From Rhodobacter sp. (GTDB lineage: Bacteria; Pseudomonadota; Alphaproteobacteria; Rhodobacterales; Rhodobacteraceae), in the NCBI GenBank assembly GCA_013821825.1, contig PNJK01000023.1, positions 1 to 44,859 on the forward strand: DNA of 44,859 bases, written 5' to 3'. Of this stretch, positions 1 through 7,835 are shown piece after piece. Every line of letters begins with the position of its first letter. Position 1 is the first letter of the stretch. A program made the position numbers and the translations under genes. Below the pieces are notes generated by a model that was given only the letters and a program-made list of their open reading frames with translations, was not told where the DNA came from and did not search any database.

Positions 1-942
1 AAGAATACGGGGAACCATGGCGCTGATCCCGAAGCCGAGGTTCGCCGTCATCCCGCCCTTCAGCTCCAGCGCCGCACGGCGGGCGATGACCTTTTCCACC
101 CCGTGCTCGGCCAGATGAAAGCTCGACCACGGGCGCAGGATCTGCCCCGAAATTGCCGGGTCATAGGGCGTCTCGCAGGTCTGCTTCTGGTCGGGGTCGA
201 TCACGACCAGATCGACCAGATGTCCCGGCACCCGCACGTCATGCGGTCGCAGCGACCCCTTCGCGGTCACCCGGGACACCTGAGCGATCACCAGCCCGCC
301 GTTGTTGCGCGTCGCAATCGCCTGTTCAAGGCCGCCCAGATAGGCACCCTCATGCTCGTAGGTCAGGTTCCCCCGCTCGTCCGCGGTGGTGGCGCGCAGG
401 ATGCAGACATCGGGGGCGATGTTGGGGAAGTGCAGCCAGGTCTCGCCGCCGAACTCCACCCGGTTGACGATGGGCGCGGCAGCGGCGCGGGCGTTCATCG
501 CGCAACCCTCGCGGACCGGGTCGACGAAGGTCTGCAAACCCACCTTGGTCAGCACGCCGGGCCGCCGGGCCGCCGCCTCGCGGTGCATGTCGTACATGAT
601 GCCCGAGGGCACGTTGTAGGCGGCGATCCGGTCCTCGACCACCATCTTCCAGATTTCCGGCATCGGCAGGTTCGAGGATCCAGACGGGTAGGACCCCGCC
701 AGCACGCGGGACAAAAGCCCGTCCTGCGCGATCCAGTCGATGCCCTTCACCCCGTACATGTCGCCCGCCGCGATCGGGTGCAGCGTCGTCAGCCCGCGCG
801 GGTGGCCGGTTTCGCGGAAACGCTCGCCAAGGGCCTGCAAGACAAGATCAGGACAACCAAGCGCCGAGGAAGACGACACCGTCACCACCGCGCCATCCGC
901 GATCCGTGCAACTGCCACTGCCGCAGGGACAAGTTTGGTCAT
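1..942 (-). CDS. Acyl-CoA:acetate/3-ketoacid CoA-transferase, C-terminus outside the window
   Basis: Family I CoA-transferase that would move CoA between short acyl-CoAs and acetate or 3-ketoacids in the cytoplasm. The frame is open from ATG 942 to base 1 (314 residues visible), so this is the N-terminal part of a protein usually about 500-650 residues long. It reads like the first alpha/beta domain of YdiF/propionate CoA-transferase-type enzymes, with segments such as LTTLHPIAAGDMYG, SGIMYDMHRE and PNIAPDVCILRA. The catalytic glutamate of this family lies in the second half, off the window, so activity cannot be judged. AGGAG sits about 7 bases before the ATG. The gene begins 11 bases after the reductase gene at 954-1940 on the same strand, so the two are probably co-transcribed. 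The substrate is unknown. Confidence 0.85.
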   Translation of the reverse strand, partial: MTKLVPAAVAVARIADGAVVTVSSSSALGCPDLVLQALGERFRETGHPRGLTTLHPIAAGDMYGVKGIDWIAQDGLLSRVLAGSYPSGSSNLPMPEIWKMVVEDRIAAYNVPSGIMYDMHREAAARRPGVLTKVGLQTFVDPVREGCAMNARAAAAPIVNRVEFGGETWLHFPNIAPDVCILRATTADERGNLTYEHEGAYLGGLEQAIATRNNGGLVIAQVSRVTAKGSLRPHDVRVPGHLVDLVVIDPDQKQTCETPYDPAISGQILRPWSSFHLAEHGVEKVIARRAALELKGGMTANLGFGISAMVPRIL

Positions 943-953
943 GCTGCCGCTCC

Positions 954-1940
954 TTAATTCACTGTCTGCCGCGCGCCGGTCCGTGCCGCCTGCCGCACTG
1001 CCAGCGCCACGGCCAGCGAGGCGACGCCGTCCGGCCCGTCCGCCGCAGGCCGACCCTGGCCAGCCACGGCGGCGAGGAAATCCTGCACTGCCTGACCGTA
1101 AAGATCATGGGCCGGGTAGGGGATCAGGTCACGACCCTTGGCCGTGACCAGCGCTACCTCGCCCACCGGCTGTTGCGTCATGACGCCCGCCGCGAAGATC
1201 GAGCCTTCGGTGCCGTGCACCTCAAGCCCCGATCCCGCGCAAGGATGGGTAAAGCTTTCATGTGCCATCACCATCGCGCCCGAGGGCATGGTCCAGACCG
1301 ACATCACGCTGTCCTCCACCCCCTGACCCATGCCGGAGGCCGTCATCTGCGCCACCACCGACACCGGGTCTTCGCCCAGGAGGAACCGCGCCACATCGGC
1401 GTCATGCACGGTTATGTCGGGGATCACGCCGCCGCCCGCTGCGGCATTGTCGATCCGCCAGCCGCGCAGGTGGTCCGGCAGATGGACCGCATGGAAAAGG
1501 CGCAGGGACAGAACCCGGCCGATGCGACCGCCAGCGATCAGGTCGCGCACCGTCCGGTGGCTTCCCGAGCAGCGCAGATGGTGGTTGGTGGCAAAAGTCA
1601 CGCCTTTCGCCTTGGCTGCCGCGACCATCTCCGCCGCCTGATCCACCGCCAGCGCCAAGGGTTTTTCGCACAGGACGTGTTTGCCCGCCGCAATCGCCGC
1701 CAGCGCCTGATCGTGGTGCTTTTCGTTGGTGGAGGAGATGTAGACCGCACCAATCCCCCGATCCGACAGGATCAGGTCAAGGTCAGTTCCGAAGGCTGGA
1801 ATGCCGTGCGCCCTGGCAAATTCCCCGGCCCGGGTTGCAGTCGTGCTTTGGACCACGGCCACTTCCTGCCCCGCGCCCCGCAGAGCGCCCAGCATGTGCT
1901 CCGCCGCGATCGTGCTTGCCCCCACCAGCGCCCAGCGCAT
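954..1940 (-). CDS. afr: 1,5-anhydro-D-fructose reductase-like Gfo/Idh/MocA oxidoreductase
   Basis: NADP-dependent sugar oxidoreductase of 328 residues, a normal length for the family. The N-terminal Rossmann segment LVGASTIAAEHMLGALR replaces the classical GxGxxG in the way 1,5-anhydro-D-fructose reductases do. CEKPLAL (about residues 90-97) carries the conserved Lys. NHHLRCSGSHR, FHAVHLPDHLRGWR and VIPDITVHDADV carry the Asp and His expected at the active site. As remembered, the sequence runs parallel to the Sinorhizobium (Ensifer) AFR over its whole length, so AFR or a close relative is preferred over a generic MocA enzyme. The true substrate is unproven. The start at 1940 follows a GGGGGAA Shine-Dalgarno. 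The gene leads an operon with the CoA-transferase. An inverted repeat over its promoter suggests control by a dedicated repressor not present in this window. Confidence 0.85.
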   Translation of the reverse strand: MRWALVGASTIAAEHMLGALRGAGQEVAVVQSTTATRAGEFARAHGIPAFGTDLDLILSDRGIGAVYISSTNEKHHDQALAAIAAGKHVLCEKPLALAVDQAAEMVAAAKAKGVTFATNHHLRCSGSHRTVRDLIAGGRIGRVLSLRLFHAVHLPDHLRGWRIDNAAAGGGVIPDITVHDADVARFLLGEDPVSVVAQMTASGMGQGVEDSVMSVWTMPSGAMVMAHESFTHPCAGSGLEVHGTEGSIFAAGVMTQQPVGEVALVTAKGRDLIPYPAHDLYGQAVQDFLAAVAGQGRPAADGPDGVASLAVALAVRQAARTGARQTVN

Positions 1941-1955
1941 GATTCCCCCAATTTA

Positions 1956-1985
1956 GATCGTTCCAATTGTCATAATGGAACGATC
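1956..1985. promoter_or_regulatory. Perfect inverted-repeat operator upstream of afr
   Basis: Arms GATCGTTCCA (1956-1965) and TGGAACGATC (1976-1985) are exact reverse complements separated by 10 bases. The site starts 16 bases upstream of the afr start codon and covers the -10 region of the predicted minus-strand promoter, the layout of a repressor site. The regulator family cannot be named from the site alone. Confidence 0.7.
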
Positions 1986-1998
1986 CAAACTCTGTCAA
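1969..1998 (-). promoter_or_regulatory. Sigma70-type promoter for the afr operon
   Basis: On the minus strand there is a perfect -35 TTGACA (complement of 1993-1998) and a -10-like TATGAC (complement of 1969-1974) with an 18-base spacer. The -10 and part of the spacer lie inside the inverted repeat, so a bound protein would block RNA polymerase. Confidence 0.6.
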
Positions 1999-2093
1999 CC
2001 CCATCGTTCTCTCCCAGCGCCCGCCAAAGGGGCAAGCGCGGGCTGGAACCTGCGGGCCAGTTGTGCCATCACGAAACCCCAGACATCCGCCCC

Positions 2094-3092
2094 ATGCACC
2101 CGGATCCCATGCCTGAAGCCAAGGCCCACCGCCTCTCTGTCGCCCCGATGATGGACTGGACGGACCGGCACTGCCGGTTCTTCCACCGCCAGATGACGCG
2201 CCGCGCGATGCTTTGCACCGAGATGGTGACAGCGCCCGCGGTCATCCACGGGCCGAAACCTCGTTTGCTTGACTATTCGCCGCAGGAACATCCCGTCGCG
2301 CTGCAACTTGGCGGGTCAGACCCGGGCGAGTTGGCAGAGGCCGTGCGCCTGTCGCGGCCCTGGCGCTATGACGAGGTCAACCTGAACTGCGGCTGCCCCT
2401 CGGACCGGGTGCAATCCGGCTGCTTCGGGGCGGTCCTGATGGAACGCCCGGACCTGGTCGCCGATTGCGTCCGCGCCATGATCGCGGAAACCGACGTGCC
2501 GGTGACGGTCAAATGCCGGATCGGGGTGGACGACCAGGACCCTGAAACCATCCTGCCCCGGTTCATCGAGGCGATCGCCGGGGCAGGCGTGCGCCAGGTC
2601 ATCGTCCACGCCCGCAAGGCCTGGCTTCAGGGCCTGTCCCCCAAGGAGAATCGCGAGGTTCCGCCACTGGATCACGACCTTGTCCTGCGCATGAAACGGC
2701 GCTTTCCCGACCTGACCATCTGCGTCAACGGCGGCATCACCTCGCTGGATCAGGCAAGGTCGCTGCTTGAGGCCGGGCTTGACGGCGTGATGATCGGCCG
2801 CGCCGCCTATCACGACCCGGCTTCGGTCCTGATCGGGGCGGACGCGCTTTGGGGTGACGATTTCGCCCCCGACGCCCATGCCGTCGTCGACGCGATGCGC
2901 CCCTATATCACCGAGCATCTGGCGCAGGGAGACCGCCTCCACCAGATCACCCGCCACATGCTCGGCCTCTTCACCGGCAGACCCGGGGCGAGGGCCTGGC
3001 GGAGGGTCCTCTCCGAGAATGCGTCCCGCGAAGGGGCAGGGTTGAGCGTCCTCGACCGCGCGCTGGATGAGGTGCGGTTGGCTGCCGCTTAA
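2094..3092 (+). CDS. dusA: tRNA-dihydrouridine(20/20a) synthase DusA
   Basis: FMN-dependent reductase that converts uridine to dihydrouridine at positions 20/20a in the tRNA D-loop. About 332 residues, typical for DusA. Visible signatures are SVAPMMDWTD (residues 15-24, FMN-binding start of the TIM barrel), NCGCPSDRVQSGCFGAVLM with catalytic Cys101, VKCRIGVDD (139-147), IVHARKAWLQGLSP, and the phosphate-binding end NGGI...GVMIGRAAYHDP. The pattern matches DusA rather than DusB or DusC. An upstream extension of the open frame overlaps the antisense of afr and is not coding. The start is ATG 2094, with ATG 2109 as an alternative; neither has a strong Shine-Dalgarno. It is divergent from the afr operon. 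Confidence 0.95.
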   Translation: MHPDPMPEAKAHRLSVAPMMDWTDRHCRFFHRQMTRRAMLCTEMVTAPAVIHGPKPRLLDYSPQEHPVALQLGGSDPGELAEAVRLSRPWRYDEVNLNCGCPSDRVQSGCFGAVLMERPDLVADCVRAMIAETDVPVTVKCRIGVDDQDPETILPRFIEAIAGAGVRQVIVHARKAWLQGLSPKENREVPPLDHDLVLRMKRRFPDLTICVNGGITSLDQARSLLEAGLDGVMIGRAAYHDPASVLIGADALWGDDFAPDAHAVVDAMRPYITEHLAQGDRLHQITRHMLGLFTGRPGARAWRRVLSENASREGAGLSVLDRALDEVRLAAA

Positions 3093-3108
3093 GCAGTGCA
3101 CCCTGTAG

Positions 3109-3126
3109 GGCGGGTGCCAACCCGCC
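3109..3126 (+). terminator. Hairpin after dusA
   Basis: GGCGGGT (3109-3115) and ACCCGCC (3120-3126) form a perfect 7-bp stem with a GCCA loop, 16 bases after the dusA stop. There is no clear U-run, so it may be a weak terminator or an intergenic repeat. Confidence 0.45.
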
Positions 3127-3978
3127 ATACCTCGCGACTGCCGAACCTATAGAATTGCCTGGGCGCTTTGCGCGACACCGTCTTGGAAGGTGGGTTGGCG
3201 CTCACCCTTCGGCCTGATAAAAAATCGGGCGTTCAATCGGGAAAAAGACGTTTCAGAAAGGTGAGCACAGTGGCCTGGCTTGCGAGAGTATTTCGGCGGA
3301 AGGACGCTAGGCATCGAAGGGTCAGGCGGGTTGGTCGCGATACGGCAAGAGTTGACGTCGGCGATTGCCGAATTGATCTTCAAGGCGAACTTCACAAAGA
3401 CGACGAAGGGTCTTTCCTGGCTGTTGCGACGCCGGTGTAAATGGCTTCGGATCGCCCGAACAGTTCGCCCGTGACATCAGAAGATCGCAAGCTCATTATT
3501 GAAGCTTTGCTGAATAAAGCTAACTAGTAAGCTGGTGAACGTTTCGAGATGTATTGAGCAGGCATCAATAGGAGTGTGCTTTCACCTCCGATCTCGCCCC
3601 AAATCGTCTCCCGTGTAGGGGCTTCAGTCACGGCTTTGCTATCTGCGAAGCGCGTTGGTTGACAGGGGTACAGGGTCAGGTGCGGGTCGGGGTAGCGCGA
3701 TTGCTGGTGGCTCATACGACACTTGGTGCGCGACTTTACGCACCATTCCAGCAGGCCCGCCCCGCGTCATGCCTCTTCCGCCAGCACAGTCGTCTCCCCA
3801 ATCCATCACTCTTCACCGCGATTCTCCTCATCCCAAACCCTTACAAATTCCCTAACGTCCACACTGAACCCCTTGAAATTCCTTACTCCCTTTCCCCTGT
3901 CCACCATGGACGGGGGCTAAGGCCCTTGCGGCCCCCGACCGGCGCGGGCAATGTCGGGCGATCAGAAAGGCCCACCCG
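3127..3978. other. AT-richer, gene-poor interval
   Basis: About 850 bases with no convincing gene. Composition falls clearly below that of the neighbours, especially at 3480-3560 and 3800-3900. Short open frames exist: plus 3168-3440, 90 codons, which could also start at a GTG near 3261; plus 3280-3474; minus 3524-3715, 63 codons. None has a recognisable domain, and they overlap one another. The interval may hold decayed or transferred DNA. The last part (3911-3937) holds a hairpin near the exporter gene. Confidence 0.5.
3911..3937. repeat. GC-rich inverted repeat upstream of the exporter gene
   Basis: CGGGGGC (3911-3917) and GCCCCCG (3931-3937) pair perfectly with a 13-base loop. The repeat lies about 40 bases before the start codon at 3979. 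It could be a leader hairpin or the end of the preceding AT-rich interval. Confidence 0.4.
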
Positions 3979-4797
3979 ATGCCCGACCTCTCGACCCTCC
4001 TCCCCATGCTCGCCGCCCTGCTGGTGATCGGGGCCTTCGCAGGCGTGATCGGCGGCCTTCTGGGCGTCGGCGGCGGCATCGTCCTTGTCCCCGCGTTCTT
4101 CTATGCCTTCGGAACCCTCGGCTATGCCGGCCCCCAACTGATGCAGGTCTGTGTCGCGACCTCGCTGGCCACCATCATCGTGACTTCGCTGCGCTCGGTC
4201 GCGGCCCACAACCGCAAGGGCGCGGTCGACTGGCAGGTGCTGAAGGAGTGGGGCCCGATCCTGGTGATCGCCGCCGCCATCGGCACTTTCATCGCCTCGC
4301 GGGTTTCGTCGGCCACGCTTCAGGCGGTTTTCGGGCTTCTGGCCGGTCTGGCCGGGCTCTGGATGGCTTTCGGGCGCGACAGCTGGCGGCTTGGCGCCGC
4401 GATGCCGCGGCAACCGATGCGCAGCGCTCTTGCGGGCGCAGTCGGGTTCTTCTCGGCGATGATGGGCATCGGTGGCGGCACTTTCGGAGTGCCCCTGATG
4501 ACGCTATATGGCATGCCGATCCACCGCGCCGTCGCCACCGCGTCCGGCTTCGGCGTGCTGATTGCCGTGCCCTCGGTCCTGGGCTTCCTCCTCCTCCCCG
4601 TGACAGATGCGCCGCCCTACAGCGTCGGCGCGGTGAACCTGCCCGCCTTCCTCGTCGTCATCGGCACCACGTTTCTGACCACGCCGCTTGGCGTGCGGCT
4701 GGCGCATGCGATGAACCCCAGGCCCCTGAAACGGGCCTTCGCGGTGTTTCTGACGCTGGTCGCGCTGAACATGCTGCGCAAGGTGCTTGGCTGGTGA
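3979..4797 (+). CDS. TauE/SafE-family sulfite/anion exporter
   Basis: Inner-membrane permease of 272 residues with about eight hydrophobic segments, normal for the TauE/SafE (DUF81) family, whose members export sulfite, sulfoacetate or other anions. It has the two internal repeats typical of the family: FAGVIGGLLGVGGGIVLVP (about residues 20-38) and GFFSAMMGIGGGTFGVPLM in the second half. The start at 3979 follows AGAAAGG. Its stop overlaps the GTG start of the next gene (GTGA), indicating co-translation with a PhyH-like dioxygenase. The transported substrate cannot be deduced. Confidence 0.9.
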   Translation: MPDLSTLLPMLAALLVIGAFAGVIGGLLGVGGGIVLVPAFFYAFGTLGYAGPQLMQVCVATSLATIIVTSLRSVAAHNRKGAVDWQVLKEWGPILVIAAAIGTFIASRVSSATLQAVFGLLAGLAGLWMAFGRDSWRLGAAMPRQPMRSALAGAVGFFSAMMGIGGGTFGVPLMTLYGMPIHRAVATASGFGVLIAVPSVLGFLLLPVTDAPPYSVGAVNLPAFLVVIGTTFLTTPLGVRLAHAMNPRPLKRAFAVFLTLVALNMLRKVLGW

Positions 4798-5531
4798 GCC
4801 GCGGCTGGCAACGCATCGGGCCCGATCCGGGGATCCGCGCCTGGGCCGATGCCGCCCGCGCCGCCGCCCTTGCAACCCTTGCCGCCACCGCCGAGGACTG
4901 GCGCTGCGGCGGCACCTGGTTCGTCGGCGTCGATGCCCTGCCGAATGCCCCCGATGGCAGCATCGACGGCACGCCCTTTCCGTGGCAGGTACTGTCCCTG
5001 CCGCCCGAACCCCTGCACCGCGCCCAGCTTTCGGTAATCCGCCCCGGCTATCCCCGGCCCTCGCCCGATGAATCCCCCGCCGCCTTCGCCTACCGCCGTG
5101 ACCGCGATGCAGCCCATCTTGACGGCCTTCTGCCCATCGGCCCCGAAAAGGCCCGCATGGTGAAAGAGCCGCATGCCTGGATCCTTGGCCTGCCTCTGAA
5201 CGACACCACTGCCGCACCCCTGACGGTCTGGGAGGGCAGCCACCATATCCTCCGCGCGGCCCTTTCCAGGGCTCTCGCGCCGCATCCGCCGGACATCTGG
5301 GGCGACATCGACGTTACCGATGCCTATCAGGCCGCCCGCCGCGAGGTCTTCGTCACCTGCCGCCGGATCACGCTTCCCGCCCGGCCGGGGGAGGCCACGC
5401 TGCTCCACCGCCTCACTCTGCATGGCGTCGCTGCGTGGGCGCCGGGCGACACCGCGCCGCCCGAAGGCCGGATGATCGCCTATCTGCGCCCGCAACTGCC
5501 GAGTGTGGAGGGGTGGCTGACAGCCCCCTGA
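4794..5531 (+). CDS. Phytanoyl-CoA dioxygenase (PhyH)-like 2-oxoglutarate/Fe(II) oxygenase
   Basis: About 245 residues from GTG 4794, which overlaps the stop of the exporter gene as GTGA. The iron site of the 2-oxoglutarate oxygenase fold can be traced: His108 and Asp110 in AAHLDGLLP, a distal His in LLHRLTLHGVAAW (His210 likely), and Arg226 in EGRMIAYLRP as the 2-oxoglutarate anchor. WEGSHH (146-151) is typical of PhyH proteins. The enzyme would hydroxylate a small molecule with release of CO2 and succinate; the substrate is unknown. The same frame is open upstream, but that part is the exporter gene read out of frame. Family assignment is by motif only. Confidence 0.65.
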   Translation: MSRGWQRIGPDPGIRAWADAARAAALATLAATAEDWRCGGTWFVGVDALPNAPDGSIDGTPFPWQVLSLPPEPLHRAQLSVIRPGYPRPSPDESPAAFAYRRDRDAAHLDGLLPIGPEKARMVKEPHAWILGLPLNDTTAAPLTVWEGSHHILRAALSRALAPHPPDIWGDIDVTDAYQAARREVFVTCRRITLPARPGEATLLHRLTLHGVAAWAPGDTAPPEGRMIAYLRPQLPSVEGWLTAP

Positions 5532-5654
5532 CTTGCACGTTTCACAGACTTCCGGGGGTTCGGGGGTGAAACCCCGACGGAGCCAAGCGGCCAAAGCCGC
5601 GCAGGCGACCTCACGGAGCTGCGCCGCAGGCGCTCCGCGTGAAAACGTTGGGGA

Positions 5655-5885
5655 TCAGCGCTCCAGCCGGGCCATGCGCCCACCGCGCCGCTTGGCCAAG
5701 AGGTGTGCGCGGCCGGGCAATTCGGCCATCACCGCAGCCCGCGCCTCATGGCCCAGCTTCGACCATTGGGTAATCTCGTCGATGCTGCGCAGGCAGCCGA
5801 CGCAGATCCGCGCTTCGGGATGGACCACGCACAGCTTGACGCAAGGCGAGGCGATCTCGTCGCGCTTCCAGACATCGTCCTTCAC
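5655..5885 (-). CDS. DUF1289 small Cys-rich protein
   Basis: 76 residues. The N-terminal [22 protein letters not shown] has the four spaced cysteines typical of DUF1289 proteins, possibly a metal or Fe-S site, followed by DEITQW. The function of the family is not established. The start is GTG 5885, overlapping the ruvX stop as GTGA, so it is the third gene of a ccmI-ruvX-DUF1289 translationally coupled unit. The C-terminus is Arg/Lys-rich ([13 protein letters not shown]). Confidence 0.85.
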   Translation of the reverse strand: MKDDVWKRDEIASPCVKLCVVHPEARICVGCLRSIDEITQWSKLGHEARAAVMAELPGRAHLLAKRRGGRMARLER

Positions 5886-6364
5886 CCGTTCCGCTCCCGT
5901 CCCATATGCGCCATCCGGTCCAGCGCGCCTTGCAGGATATAGCCCGCCGCCACCTGATCGATCACCTCTTTGCGACGCTTCCGCGACGTATCCGCCTCAA
6001 GCAGTGCCCTTTCTGCCGCAACCGTCGACAGCCGCTCGTCCCAAAAGCCGATCGGCAGGGCGGTCAGCTTTTCCAGATTGCGCGCGAAAGCCTGCGTCGC
6101 CTGCACCCTTGGTCCGCTTGATCCGTCCATGTTGAGCGGCAGACCCAACAGGATCCCCGACACTCCACGGGCCGTCAGCAGCTCCAGCAGCCGCGCCGCA
6201 TCCAGGGTGAACTTCTCGCGCCGGATCACCTCGACCGGCGTCGCCACAATGCGCCGCAGGTCCGAGACCGCGACCCCGATGGTCTTGTCGCCAAGGTCCA
6301 GCCCGGCAATTGCCCGGTTTGGCGGCAAGGCGGCGGCAAACTCCTCGATGGTGGTCAGGATCAC
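5882..6364 (-). CDS. ruvX: Putative pre-16S rRNA nuclease / Holliday junction resolvase YqgF
   Basis: 160-residue RNase H-like nuclease, normal length. [15 protein letters not shown] (residues 21-35) supplies the first catalytic Asp, [13 protein letters not shown] the middle motif, [11 protein letters not shown] the third, and [10 protein letters not shown] the final Asp. The family is implicated in maturing the 5' end of 16S rRNA and was first described as a Holliday junction resolvase. The start is GTG 6364, overlapping the ccmI stop (GTGA). Its own stop overlaps the DUF1289 start in the same way, so expression depends on the ccmI transcript. Confidence 0.93.
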   Translation of the reverse strand: MILTTIEEFAAALPPNRAIAGLDLGDKTIGVAVSDLRRIVATPVEVIRREKFTLDAARLLELLTARGVSGILLGLPLNMDGSSGPRVQATQAFARNLEKLTALPIGFWDERLSTVAAERALLEADTSRKRRKEVIDQVAAGYILQGALDRMAHMGRERNG

Positions 6365-7587
6365 GGGTTCAACCCGCTTTCCACCGCCGCCAGCCGCAGG
6401 AAGGAAAGCTCCGCCAGACGACCCTCGAACCGCACCTTCGCCTCGTCATAGATCGTTTGCGCCTCATCCAGCCGCTCCAGCACGGCCAGCGACCGGATCA
6501 GCCGGTCCCAGTCCTCGACCGACCCGCCATTGGTGGCCAGCCTGTCGGACAACTGCGCCACCATGCCCTCGATCATCGCCTGCCGATCCTCCGGCGTCAT
6601 CTCGGCCGCTGCAGCCACGTCGCCGGCACTTGGCCCCGCAAGCCCCGCACCCGGAGCCGCGGCTTCGGGCAGCTGATAGGGAATGCCCGCCAGCCCCGCC
6701 ACCCTCTCGATCCGCTCGCGGATCGCCGCGATCCAGGGCGCCGCCGGATCGCCGCCCTCGGCCAGCGGCCGCCAGAACCGGAAGGCCTGATCGAAGCGCC
6801 CGCCCTGCAGGAACATCTCGCCCACCAGATAGCGCGCGACCTCATTGGTCAGGTCCAGCGTCAGCGCCGCGCGCAGCGCAGCCTCGGCCTCGGGCGAGAC
6901 GTAGCCCTGCGCCTCGGCTACCAGCGCCACCGCATGGTTGGTGTGGTCCGCCGCCGTCGCGTCCGGCCCAGCCACCTCAAGCAGCCGCTCGACGGTCAGG
7001 ACCGCGCTGCGCATCTCGCCCGCGCCGAACCGCGACGAGAACGCCTGACGCAAGCGGTCCGGATCGGTCTCGGACGCCAGTTCCGCCTTCAGTTTCGCAT
7101 CCGCCGCGGCGTCGATGACAATGCCAAGCTGCGCCAGTTCCTTGGCCTGCGAAGGCCGCCCGGCAATACCGGCATCAAGGTTGGCAAGCCGCGCCCGCAG
7201 CGGCATGTCGGGATAGCCCGGCGTGCCGATACGCCAATAGGCGAGGGCAGACCCGGCCAGCACCACCGTCACCAGAACCGCCACTGCCAGCCACGGCAAG
7301 CCGCCCGCCGGCTGCACGGACCCGACGGCCGCGCTGCCCGCAGCTTTGGCGCGGTCGGCGTCCAGCACCCGGCGACCCACTTCACCGCGCAGTCGTGCAG
7401 CCTCATCCGCCGTGATCGTGCCCCGCGCGAGATCGCGGTCGATCTCGGCCATTTGGTCCTTGTAGATCGCCAGATCCGCCGCAACCGGCAATTCAACCGC
7501 CCGTCCGCGCCGCAACGCCGAGACCAGAACCGCCGTGACTATGGTGGCAAGTGCCAAAGCCACCGCCCAGAAGCCCGCATTCGCCAT
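6361..7587 (-). CDS. ccmI: c-type cytochrome biogenesis protein CcmI (CycH)
   Basis: Apocytochrome c chaperone of the System I heme-ligation complex. About 408 residues from ATG 7587; a TTG one codon earlier is less likely. A first membrane helix at residues about 5-24, then a cytoplasmic loop with the typical [22 protein letters not shown] motif, a second helix around 98-118 ([19 protein letters not shown]), then a periplasmic TPR-like domain that in the family binds the apocytochrome c C-terminus. It heads the ccmI-ruvX-DUF1289 unit and is divergent from soxB. The remaining ccm genes in the window lie at 30.3-33.1 kb. Confidence 0.92.
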   Translation of the reverse strand: MANAGFWAVALALATIVTAVLVSALRRGRAVELPVAADLAIYKDQMAEIDRDLARGTITADEAARLRGEVGRRVLDADRAKAAGSAAVGSVQPAGGLPWLAVAVLVTVVLAGSALAYWRIGTPGYPDMPLRARLANLDAGIAGRPSQAKELAQLGIVIDAAADAKLKAELASETDPDRLRQAFSSRFGAGEMRSAVLTVERLLEVAGPDATAADHTNHAVALVAEAQGYVSPEAEAALRAALTLDLTNEVARYLVGEMFLQGGRFDQAFRFWRPLAEGGDPAAPWIAAIRERIERVAGLAGIPYQLPEAAAPGAGLAGPSAGDVAAAAEMTPEDRQAMIEGMVAQLSDRLATNGGSVEDWDRLIRSLAVLERLDEAQTIYDEAKVRFEGRLAELSFLRLAAVESGLNP

Positions 7588-7707
7588 CAAACGCCCGTTC
7601 CTGCCCTATCCTGAGTGTCCCCCGATGTAGTCGTTCCGCCCCGCGCAAGAAAGGGGCATTAAGCCGCAGCAGCGCCCCCACTCGGCTACCCAATTCCTCC
7701 GCCCACC

Positions 7708-7731
7708 TGCGACAGCTTGGCAGATGTCGCA
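7708..7731. promoter_or_regulatory. Inverted repeat in the ccmI-soxB intergenic region
   Basis: TGCGACA (7708-7714) and TGTCGCA (7725-7731) are perfect reverse complements around a 10-base spacer, 104 bases upstream of soxB and 120 bases upstream of ccmI. The position fits an activator or repressor site for the sarcosine oxidase operon. The regulator is not in the window. Confidence 0.5.
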
Positions 7732-7835
7732 AATTTCCCGATTGTGCCGCTGCCGTGCGCGGCTATAACCGGCAACCGTTCCAGAAGATGACAGCCGGCC
7801 CACTGGCCAAGGCTACCCCCTGTGAAGAGGCCCCG

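Noticed and set aside
103-957. Plus-strand open frame over the CoA-transferase
   Set aside because: The minus strand carries recognisable CoA-transferase sequence to the window edge.
906-2093. N-terminal extension of the dusA frame by 396 codons
   Set aside because: It runs antisense to the afr gene and lacks homology; DusA is complete from 2094.
3147-3440. Overlapping 82- and 90-codon frames on opposite strands
   Set aside because: Neither shows a domain, a convincing RBS or codon bias; retained only as a note in the interval description.
5533-5654. Hairpin-forming GC-rich sequence between the PhyH-like gene and DUF1289
   Set aside because: Several imperfect stems can be drawn (e.g. around TCACGGAGC and GCTCCGCGTGA), but none is clean enough to call a specific terminator.
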